59,115 nucleotides of DNA from Labyrinthula sp. Ha (lineage: Eukaryota > Sar > Bigyra > Labyrinthulida > Labyrinthulaceae), in contig JAALGZ010000093.1 of the NCBI GenBank assembly GCA_015227615.1, positions 1 through 59,115 of the forward strand, in the 5' to 3' direction. The translations under genes and the position numbers were made by a program. Positions 11,401 through 21,194 of this stretch are shown here, piece by piece. The notes beneath the pieces are model-generated. The model was not told the DNA's origin and did not search any database. It saw only the letters and a program-made list of their open reading frames with translations. The stretch's first letter is position 1. Every line of letters begins with the position of its first letter.

Positions 11401-14400
11401 TCTTTGAAAGAACTTTATGATATATTGGAAAAGTATTTCAAGAGGATCAAGCAACTAAATCTGAGGCTGAACATAGATAAGTGCAACCTTCTAGGTCTGA
11501 ATGTGGAGTTTTGTAGAAAGACACTGGATGGTGAAGGTGTAGATACGACGACTCTTACGCTGAGGAGCTACTCTCTAGACCAGACTCATAATACTTACAC
11601 AAGTTAGCTCAGTTCATATAAACAGCTAACTTTCTGTGCTCGGTGTTACCAGACTTTTCTAAGTTGAGGCACATTATCACAAAGAGATGCAATATAGCAG
11701 GTAGGATAAAAACATTGGAAAAAAAGATGATACGAATAAACTGGATGAAGGAAATGGAAGAATCATTCGAATAACTTAAGGGATTGCTAAAGAAGTCATT
11801 GAACAGGACACTGGGCTATTACAATCACCTGATACCGATGTATATTTCTTGCGATGCTAGTGATTTTTACTGGAGCCTGATTCTGGCCCAGACAAGGGAG
11901 GAGGTTGCTGTGTCTGACCCATATTTGAATCAGTACAAGATCATAGCTATGAACAGTGGGGCGTTCTAGGGGTCGCAGATTAAATGGCACTTTAGCTCCA
12001 AAGAGCTATTTCCAGTGGCAACGGCACTCAACAAATATCCATACTATTTATTGTACAATTTTCAGGATACCATTTTATTTACGGACCACCGAAATTTGGT
12101 AGGGATTCTATCACCTAAGCAGATGTGTATCAAGGCTTATGCTTCTAGGTTAGGAAGATGAGCAGCGGATTTCATGAAGATGAACCTTTGAGTATTTTAC
12201 TTGCCGGGTTACAGGAATATGCCCCCCTGATATTATTTGTAGATGGATGAACCCAGATGCTGAAAACGTGGTGAGACCGGGCAAATTTATGAAAGTTACT
12301 ACCAGGGCTGAAGGGGAATACTGGAAGCTGGTAGATAGCTTCCACATAAGTAGAAGACATCATAGCTGTACTGCACCAGCTGCTGTATCTTGAGGGTGAT
12401 GGATGATTTATTTATTTTGAAGATACAGCAACGTGATGATGGAACCTTAAAGGAAGTTTTGAGAGAAGGGGGAAATTGGTAGTAACGAATAGTATGATAC
12501 CTTTCGTTTTGGTTCACACACACCACATTTAATCATGGAGCGAAGAAGAGGGATATTTAATATCTCAGAAAACAGTATGTGGTACAGAAAGGACTGAAAG
12601 ATTTATTTCTCAAGACGATAGCGAGGTTTCATAAGCAGTGTACGCATTATCAAAGGAGGTCGCTGATAGTACGCAGACCTTTAAATATAACCAAATTTGG
12701 AAACGAAGCTCGGAAAGTTATTTACTTCGATTTTCTTTACATCATTAGGTCTGAATGAATTCTAACCATGATTGACAGCCTAACCCGTACCACTTTGTTA
12801 CATCAATGCATAAAGGTAGGAGCAAGGAAAATAGTTAAAGCACTTTGGGAGTGGGGTGCTTTTTTCCATTTGGCTCCTGAGTTTCTTCTTGTTACTGTTC
12901 AAGGTTGTAACTTCGTTAACGCTGTGGTTCAAAAATTCATTCATAGTTGTAATGGCATACATAAAGTGACAGCGGCTTACATATCGCAAACGGCGGGTAC
13001 TGTGAAGGTACAGAACCGAGAAGTACTGCGTCATCTTCGCTTCCTAGTCTCTGAGTGTGGGTTACCTTCCAATGCATGGGGGGGGGTAGTGCTGACGGTT
13101 CAGATGTTTTTGAACTCTACTCCATTGAGCTACAGAGGGGCTGATAACAGGTCACCACTGGGACTTCTGATGGGAATCAAACCCCGTGTATCTCCTATTG
13201 AATCTGTAGCTTTAGAAGTATCAAGAAAAGATGTAGAAAGGATTGGGCAAGTCGCGAGGGAGCTGCAGGAGAGAATAAGAATATATCAGAAGAAAGCGTA
13301 TAGTAAGGGACTGTTTTATCGTTTCCAGGCTAACAAGCGGACAAGCAAAGGAGTGAAACTCATCTTTTTCCATCCAGGTGAATACGTTCTCCTGTCGGAA
13401 AAATGATTTGAATCAGGAAACAAAGATAAATGCCGACCACGCTGGACAGGTCCAGTACAGGTAGTTGAGGTTGCATCAACATCGCTGTACAAGGTAAAAG
13501 ACTTGGAAGAAAAATTGAAGATTCGCCATACTAGCCTTCTTATTCCATTTGCACCTAGTAGCTTCCTACCGAGTGATGATAAGAGAGCAGTATGTATCCT
13601 GGATCATGATAGGTTAGAGGTGGGCCAGATCGTGGATATGAGGAGACCTAATGTAGAAGAGTTTCAGTTCAAGGTAAGGTGGAGAGGCTTTGCTGGGGAT
13701 TGAGATACATGGGAAACTTCTTTGGTAACGTTTGAAGACATTACTGCGGGAGTGGTTAAGTTTTTGAACCCAACGGATTCAGGTTTGAGGATTGAAGTGA
13801 TGGAGTTCCTGAAGTCTTTGTTTCCAGGGAACCCGCACTGTCAGAACATGCAAATAACTCAAATTTGTCGGTCGGAAATTAACTGGCTATTTGAGTTAAA
13901 GGAGAAATTAGTGAAGGATTTGGTAGTGGTTCTAGCGGATCGAGAAATAGTACGCCGGTACTGGAGTGTATATGAGTTCGCGATTTTGAAGTGGTGTGTA
14001 AGAGTGTATGGAATGAGAAACTTTGAGAAGTTCCGAAGTCATTTAACTACAAAAATGGGCAGCAGTTATATAATAAGATGTGACGCTATCTCTTGAAGCA
14101 GGCTTTAGAGGAGTATCATGACCTTCGTCTTACTTTAGAATTTGGCAGGAAGGAGAACTTGCATCACTTTGGAAACCAGTATCGTGTGCTGAAGCTACTT
14201 TTAAACAAGAGCTAAATTTTTTTATAGCGTTTGTTAGGTGGAGATTTTCTAAGATGCATGAGCGGAATTTGAAATGGAAAGAGAATACGGTAATGTCAGA
14301 GGTACATGATGTAATCAGCATAGAGAGAGTTAAAGCTGCGTTGTTTCAGGTGAACAAGGATATTGAAAAAAAAAAGAAATCTCAGTGGAGTGGGTTTCCA

Positions 14401-14639
14401 AATAGACAGAAAATATTCACAAGTTTAGGAAGTATTTAACAGAGTTCTTAGAGGCTGTTCTTGATAGAAGAAAGGTTATAGAGGAGAGTAAAACAAAGGC
14501 TTATAGTTAAATGCAGTCTAGATTTAGAGGTGATAAACTGACTGTCAGGGGCTATTTGATGGAGAGAGCCCTGATTACTAACTTAGTTTGGGTGAATAAT
14601 GTAGATATGAATGTGGTCATTATGTATGGAAGAAACCGG

Positions 14640-15220
14640 CTGGGTCGATAAACGCACGAATGCGAGTTCAAGATTATCTGGAAATGGCTAAGCTCCGATT
14701 TTCTATAGTAGTAATGAATCCGCCGTATAAGATATTCTCTACAGATCCAGTCCGCGGTCCACAAAACTTTTACAACGTTATAGCGGATGATGATTTCATT
14801 CATTTGAATTTAAAGAAACTATGGATGGGAGTTGTGTATTGTATATGAACGTTGCCTTCAAAAAGGAATGTTACCCTAAAAATAATTGTGAATAATAATA
14901 TACAGTATTTGGGGAGATTCTTGTGGATTAATATCACTGTTAGGGAGGAGATAGTATCGTCACAAGGCTCTGTTATAGGGACGTGTTCAGAAGAATGTCT
15001 AATCGAATTAGTAGGATATTTTCTGAATGGTTTGAGAACTTGTTTTTTTGGAAAACTGATATTATTTGGTCTTAAGGTCGGGAATTTTTGTAAGCTAGCT
15101 GAATTTTATGATTGGGCTGATGGAATATGTAAGGAGGGAGTGGAGAAGTTAGAACTCTTTGGAAGGAATAACAACATGAGAAATGGATTGATAACTGTAG
15201 GTGATGAAGTAACGCTGTAA
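14640..15220 (+). pseudogene. MT-A70-like (METTL3/METTL14/METTL4-type) methyltransferase domain of the gypsy element
   Basis: Two landmarks of the MT-A70 family are visible. Near 14695-14735 the catalytic motif occurs as FSIVVMNPPY (family: FDVIxxDPPW in METTL3, EPPL in METTL14), followed by spacing and a hydrophobic block like the family's Y-x2-M-S-D-D-x-x-x-L-x-I-x-x-L segment. Near 15140-15215 the C-terminal signature occurs as KLELFGRNNNMRNGLITVG (METTL14 has LHLFGRDSTIRPGWLTVG). Weaker agreement lies between them (a C-L-x-x-x-V-G-like stretch). The domain is inside the element, downstream of the chromodomain and just before the right LTR. Such enzymes add a methyl group to adenine N6 in RNA (METTL3/14) or possibly DNA; which one this used is unknown. 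It is a fossil and is broken. Confidence 0.75.
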
Positions 15221-15277
15221 ATAGGTGGAAGATGTAACATAAATGCAATAAAAACGGGAGTAAGGTAAAGGGGGCGG

Positions 15278-15631
15278 TGTTGTGCAAAATTTAGTATCTT
15301 TATGAGTCGCTTATTCCTGTTACCAATATATGTATAAGAAGTAGGTTGTATAGATATGCTAAAGTCCAAGTTGTGATATTTTGTTATGCGCAGTTTGACA
15401 CGTCATTCTAATACCCGTATTTTGCTCATATAATCTGGAAATATAACCGTTAATGGCAGTTTTAAGTCATAAAATAGAATTGTTATAAAAAGAATTTCTT
15501 TTTTTACGATTCTATTAAAGTCCATGGCTATCTATATCTACTGTATTCTACTGGAATATGTTGACTTAGAAAGCTTCTTGAAGATCCTGGTAGCGCTCGC
15601 CTTTTTCTATATATTTACAAGGATGGAAAAA
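15278..15631 (+). repeat. Right LTR of the gypsy element
   Basis: Matches the left LTR at about 94 percent by eye; most differences are transitions. It is preceded by a purine-rich tract (GGGAGTAAGGTAAAGGGGGCGG) typical of a plus-strand primer site. Confidence 0.85.
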
Positions 15632-15782
15632 CTCAATAGAATCGAGAAATGGTTTTCTTTTGGATAAATCCTGAAAAATAATAAAGGAACAAGGAAATTA
15701 AAGAATTTTGTGGAGAATGGTGAAATAATTTCAGACATAATCTTAACGTGGAGAATTCTCATTTTGGAATATCCATGAATAA

Positions 15783-15995
15783 TGCAATTTTAAGAACCAA
15801 ACATACAGTCTTGAAAATTAAACACCTAGAAAAGCCAAAACCAGGAGAAACTCATAGAGTTAGAAAAAAATGCTTCATCCTCTTTCACATAAATTTTAGT
15901 TAGTTGAAACCTTACATGTACAGAAGAATGTGAAATAAAGAGCAGACCGAAGTGTTAAGCTTAGATAAAGCATCAATGTGACAACATTGTTTACA
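15783..15995. repeat. Dispersed repeat R1, copy 1
   Basis: Aligns by eye with 44932-45150. Both share TTTTRAGAACCAAACAT, then a GAAAA..AAACACxCCTA block, then GTTAGAAAAA, then GARWGTGAAATRAAG, with small gaps. The family is unknown and neither copy has a clear coding frame. Confidence 0.5.
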
Positions 15996-16303
15996 AGAAA
16001 GATCTGTTGGAAAATATGCTATTTATCATTTAATCACAAAAGCCGCCCTACAGAGAAACCCCATCATTGGCGAGAATAATTCAATTTGTGAAACCCTAAC
16101 CAATTTTTTCCATTTCTTGACCATCGAAACGTGACTTCCACATCTCAAGATCAACCTTCTTCACAAAACTTTCAACAGCAATTTTGTTTTTTTCGACAAA
16201 TGTGCTGCATACTGTGAATGAATAAATTTTCAGAAGACTCGCTGTTAGCCTGGATAGATATAGCTTCGCGCATTCTGAAAGCTAAACCTGCAAAGTGTAT
16301 TTT

Positions 16304-16495
16304 TTACCTGCGCCATTTGGACAGATTTTTGCAATTTTCATTGTAGATTAACGTTTCTTTAAATAGTTTAAACCTCTCTTCTGATTTAGTTTCAACTTTT
16401 TTCTTATGCGGTTTTCTATAAAATGAAATCAGGAGTTCGTTGCGTATTCCTGGTGTTATCCAATCAATGGTACTACTATCCAGCTTAACACGCAA
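16304..16495 (-). mobile_element. Possible LINE scrap (endonuclease-RT linker)
   Basis: The 63-residue minus-strand frame contains DWITPGIRNELLISFYRKPH followed by a charged helix with a tyrosine/asparagine-rich end. This resembles the linker between the APE endonuclease and reverse transcriptase of Jockey/CR1/RTE-type LINEs (consensus xWITxGIxxSIxxKxxLyKK). I do not find the RT itself next to it, so only this short relic is supported. Confidence 0.35.
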
Positions 16496-17310
16496 CCCTC
16501 CTTCTAGCTAGTTTTTCTCCCTCAGAGGATATTATTCTTTTTTACTTGTTAATTCCTCGTATCTCTTTTCATTTCATAAGTTCAACCCAAATTTATCCCA
16601 TTCTTCATAGGCTCAGAATGTTTAGGAAAAGCACCCCTAGAAGTAAATATTACCAACACTGATCCTATTCAATGTTTGTCTGCCAGTACTTATTTTTTCT
16701 TCCAATGACAGTATATAATAAGAATATTGAGTCGAAAAAAATAGAAAAGTTTTCAAAAAAGTCTAACTTTGAGTTAAATAGCATAAGTACTTTAACCTCA
16801 CATTATAGTCTTTAGGAGTGGGAAATATGCCTAGGCTAGAGTTGTAAAAACATAAGCTTCAAAACCTCTTGTAACATGTTAGATTGATAAATACCTCTTA
16901 TTATTTAGCCAATATACCTTGTAAGCTTCCTTGAGATAAAAGTTTATTCCTTCTTTTAATGCGATATAATGAGCAACTCAGAAAGAAATACAAGTAAATA
17001 GTAGTATAGCTTCGATAGATGTGTCAATTAAAAGTGGAATGGTATAAAATATAATGTGATTGACTAAACTGAATAGATAATTAGTATAATAAGTGTACAG
17101 CCGAGAACAAAGCTGTATTATATAAAGTTGATTTTTCTGTTGGTCGACATGTTCTCTGCTCTTCGGTAATCTAACAGTGCTATTCTAATTTTTTAACTCA
17201 ATATTGTATAACCATAACTATAATGTAGGGAACAAACCTAAATAGGAAATACCTCATTGTTATAAGGGTTAAAGTTAATTTCTTATGGATCAAAAATGAA
17301 TTCAACTCAG

Positions 17311-17545
17311 ATAGCGGTAATCGGGCTCTGTTAATGCATCCAAGAGTGAGGATTTAACAACCAATGCCATAAACAACTAAACTACACACCCGGAAGAAAA
17401 ATAAATGCCTACTTCAGTAATTGGCAATATTTACAGTCTGAAATGAACGTGATTTATTTGGTTTCACCTCATACAAACAAACTGTCAACTGAAAAACGAC
17501 GCTCTTCTGCCGCCTCAGCGACAAATATCTACTAAGACCTAGCAC
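17311..17545. repeat. SINE-like dispersed repeat R2, copy 1
   Basis: Shares GTTAATGCAT near one end and the exact 18-mer GCCGCCTCAGCGACAAAT near the other with 33426-33670. On the minus strand the first end reads like a degenerate tRNA: TAGTTTAGTTG as an A box and GAGCCCGATTACC as a B box. This hints at a tRNA-derived SINE head, but pairing of the anticodon stem is poor. Confidence 0.45.
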
Positions 17546-18387
17546 TCGGAAATAATTTAGGACAACTTTATTGTAGGAAGAAAATTACCAAAATATAAAA
17601 TTTCATAACAAGGGGTACAGTTCTCAGTACCAAAAATGGAAAGACCAGACTACATTGGCAAATTCTCGTCGGTATTGACAAATTATTGCTTGTAAACAAG
17701 ACGATCTTGGCAGTAATAGATTCTTACTAATTCTGTAATTGCTTTTAAATTATTTTCATGGGAGTAACTTTAAGCGATTTAGTTCTTATAGAATATTTCA
17801 AAGTGAAATTTCAGATAAGAGCAAAAAAATGCAAACAAATAAGAAGAAAGTTGATTATAATGTCGAAATAATTATAGATCATAAAGTCATGTACATCTTG
17901 TGAGCCCAAGATGTTGCTAGACTGTATACTGAATATTGCAACAGTTTATTATATTTTTCCAAGTTATGCTTCGATGCAAAAAAATCTACTATACAAACTC
18001 TAATACGTAAATAGCTATTCCATGTTGAGACTATTCTACTATGTCAAGGTTGGTATCTAATGAGAGTGCTTTAACAGGATTCAAAAAATACACGGAAAAA
18101 CAAATAGTAAAAAATAATTAAATATGTAAATTTCATCTTTAGAACAAAAATTTGTGTCTACAAACCCCCATCAGCGACTATTTAATATAGTGTTTCTTAA
18201 ATGCTTCTCTGAACTTTTATTAAAACAGTGTGGCATTACTATTGTTTGAAACCGAGATTTGGATGCAGTAAAAAAATGTCATCACTTTTTATCCCAATCA
18301 AACAACAATTTGAAACGAAAAGCAAAGAGGGTGAATTTACTCTCCAATGGTTTTCCCCACTTGATTAATAACAAATAGGGTATATGA

Positions 18388-20977
18388 TGAATATGAAACA
18401 CCAATTAAGAAGAAGGATTTCAAGGCAGAAGTCGAGACTTTCCTGGAAGAGTCGAGAACATATGAAAAAGTGATATATTTAGAGTATCTTTTATTCAACT
18501 TTCATTTCTAGATTTATTTGTTGTCCATTTGATGCAATTGGAAATTTATTTGCTTTCTGGTTTGAAAAGTTTCCCAAAGTTGAAGGAATAATGTATTTTT
18601 TTTCTTTGTTATTAGTTTAGTTTTTCGGGTTGTCATTTCAACAAGTTAAATTTCACTTCAATAGAAAGAAAACTGAAGATTCAATCTATTAAGTATTTTT
18701 TTATGTTGTTTTGAATTTTAGATTTGTTGACTGCAATATTCCAGATGATATTTCTTTCTTAAACTTGTTAAAAGCAAGACAAATCAGACGAATAACGTAA
18801 AATTTATTCTTTTTATAAAGTTAGATTACGAAAAAATAATTTCAGTAACAAATTGTTGCGAAATATTTTGGAAGAAGCTTCGAAAATCAAAAGTTTAATG
18901 GATATGTTGTATAACTATTTTCTCTCTTTATTCTTAGTATAGAAGAAAAAACTTTAGAATTAGATTGTAAAAAAATTGTGGATTTAACAAAATCTTGTTT
19001 ACAAAGTATGACTTCTTTGGTGATATTTATGTTGATATTTATTTTTCTTTATGTTTTAGTTTAAGAATAGGAGAAATAAACATTGAAAAAGAAGATTTAA
19101 ATAAACTTCAAAATCTAGTTGATACGCATAAATCTCTTTCTTTGTTTGAAATTACAAAAAAAAATATATTTAAGCAGAAAACATTAAGAAAAAGGTTAAC
19201 ATATTATGTTAAAAATTTATTGAGATATGAATATGATAATGAAAAAGTCTTAAATGAAGTTCAAGTTTTATTCTTGGGAGACGGTAGAGTTGGAAAAACT
19301 TCAACTATTAGAAGTTTGTTTGATAAAGAATTCTTATTAAATAATGAATCTACTCTTTTATTAAATGATATTGATATTTTTGGAATAAATCCAAATAGTT
19401 ATAAATGGACTTCAATATCAAAATATCAACTTAGTATTCAAAGAGTTAAAAATTCTCTTCCTGATTACATAAATCTTCATTTTAACCAAAATACACAAGT
19501 TATACCAAAATATAGGTTTGAGTTTGAAAAAGAATTATTATCAAGAACAGTTGCTGATAAGAAATTTATTGAAGAGATGAAAATTAACACAGGTGAGTTC
19601 AATACAAAAGAAGTTTATTTTCGTGTATACGATTTTGGGGGACAAGAAGTTTTTTCTTCTATTCATCATATATTTATGAACTCAAAATCAATTTATTTTC
19701 TTGTTTTTAATATGACAAAACTTTCGTCAATAGATATACAAAGAATGAAATTCTGGTGTGAAAGTATTTTAAGAAATGCACTAGAAGCACCAATTATTTT
19801 TATAGGAACTTGTTTAAGAAGATATAAACGAAAAAATAGGGAAGATAAAAATCTAAAAGTTATGAACGAAAATTTGGTAAATTTCACAAAAACTTTATCT
19901 TCAAAGCTTCATTTACTAGAAAATGAACAAAGAATTTTTTTTCCTATTGAGAACTCTTATGGAAAAAATTCAAAAGAAATCACAAGAATTAAAGAAAAAG
20001 CTTCAAATATTGTTTCTGGACGTGCTGATATAAATAGACAGGACTTTTTAAACTTCAAAGCTCGAACTTCATGGATACTTTTTATGGATAATTGCAGAGA
20101 AGAAAATAATTTTACAACAAAGAAAGAATTTAAAGAAAAAGCTTTTCTTTGTGGTTTTGAAGCTCTTTTAGTTGAAGATATGTTACAAGCATATTCAAAA
20201 GCAGGAATAATTTCTTATTTCCCTGATTTAAATTTGCCTGATAGTGAAAATTTAATATTTTTTGCACCTTCTTATCTTGCTCAAGCTTTAGGAAGTTTTA
20301 TTCGAGACAAAAGTTTTCATGAACTTGCTTTTCGAATATCAAGTGAAAAATTTAGTTTATATAGAAAATATGTTGATTCTGGAAAATTAAATAAAGAATT
20401 ATTTAATATTTTGTTAAGAGATTATTCTCAAAAAGAAAGAAGATATATTTTCCAGCTTGCTATTCAAACACTTGTTTTAATTCCAGTTGAAAATATTGAA
20501 GATCAATATATTCATCCTGAATTATTACCTCCTGTTGATAATAAACTAAATGCACCTCTTAAAAGGGATGTTGATTTTATATTTACAAGTTTAATACTAT
20601 TATCAACTTTTGTGCAAATTGTAAATATTTTTCAAAGACAAAAAAATGTAACTGAAACTTTACTTTATAAAGGCTTTTGTCGCATAATTTTTGGTACAAA
20701 CTATATTATTGATATTTTTGTAGCCACTGATAAAGTTATTAGTTTTTCGCTGGTTCAAAGTCTAGATTTAGGCTTCTTAAGTGGACATTTGGAAAATCTA
20801 ATCCCAGTTATTAGAAAAACAATTTTGACAAAGTTTGAAATGGTTACTAATAAAGCAATAAATGAGGTTTTACAAAATGAATCAGCAGAAGACAGTCAGG
20901 TAAAAAAAGTAACAAAGAATAGGAAACCAAAAATATTAAAGAAATTTTTCAGCAAAATTTTTCAGGGTAAAGATTAA
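18388..20977 (+). CDS. Roco-family GTPase B (LRR-ROC-COR), paralogue of gene A
   Basis: Introns placed by frame and alignment: 18484-18511, 18593-18620, 18693-18721, 18797-18824, 18909-18937 and 19031-19059, all 28-29 nt. The short exons (72-84 nt) again hold one LRR-like unit each. The last exon carries ROC, with P-loop GDGRVGKT and DFGGQEVFSS, and then a COR-like domain (YSKAGIISYFPDLNL, FFAPSYLAQALGSFI). The C-terminus is basic and amphipathic (KKFFSKIFQGKD), which might touch membrane. The canonical G4 motif is not evident (IGTCLRRY). The 5' end is unresolved: the frame aligned to exon 1 of gene A reads back to about 18388 without an ATG, while an ATG run at 18385-18395 is in another frame. 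The gene may have an unseen first exon, or it may have lost its start. Identity to A is strongest at the switch II and COR segments. Confidence 0.8.
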
Positions 20978-21194
20978 ATTCATTGAATGACTGTCAGTAG
21001 TTGTAAGAAAACAAAAACTAATGCTAGTTTACGAGATTATTTCTTTAGAATGGTCTTGTTTTTTATGCTGCTTTGAACAAACATAACTTTATATATTGAA
21101 AAGAGTTTCTTATTCTAATAAATCTTTCTTTTGATTGAGGAATATTTATTTTTCACCTTCACCACTGTTTAGTTTTTTTTTATGGACATCTATT

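Larger units (their letters stand above)
8069..15631 (+). mobile_element. Ty3/gypsy chromodomain retrotransposon fossil carrying an MT-A70 methyltransferase domain
   Basis: Near-identical LTRs bound the element (8069 to about 8420 and 15278 to about 15631). Parts in order on the plus strand are: gag with a CCHC-type knuckle (about 8560-9350, CYCFGHHEQRC), aspartic protease (about 9740-9850, LLDSGAF), reverse transcriptase (about 11000-11560, VDFRPLNKIT, TTPFGVAY, WIDDT), RNase H (about 11790-12150, SCDASDFYW), integrase (about 12590-13480), chromodomain (about 13600-13760, FKVRWRGF), a long post-integrase region, and an MT-A70-like methyltransferase (about 14640-15220). A purine-rich tract precedes the right LTR. 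The element is broken, with more than ten breaks. The two LTRs differ at about 21 of 352 positions by eye count, suggesting moderate age. It sits between the two Roco paralogues. A target-site duplication is not evident with these ends. Confidence 0.9.
15632..18387. other. Gene-free stretch with relic repeats
   Basis: No intact gene. It holds a dispersed repeat copy at 15783-15995, a possible LINE scrap at 16304-16495 (minus) and one copy of a SINE-like repeat at 17311-17545, each listed separately. The remainder is AT-rich with nothing I can identify. Confidence 0.5.

Noticed and set aside
17311-17400. A functional tRNA gene on the minus strand
   Set aside because: A-box-like and B-box-like words are present, but the anticodon and acceptor stems do not pair well; treated as a SINE-like head.
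19020-19059. A 40-nt intron in Roco B starting at 19020
   Set aside because: It breaks the frame; the 29-nt version from 19031 keeps it and fits the length class.
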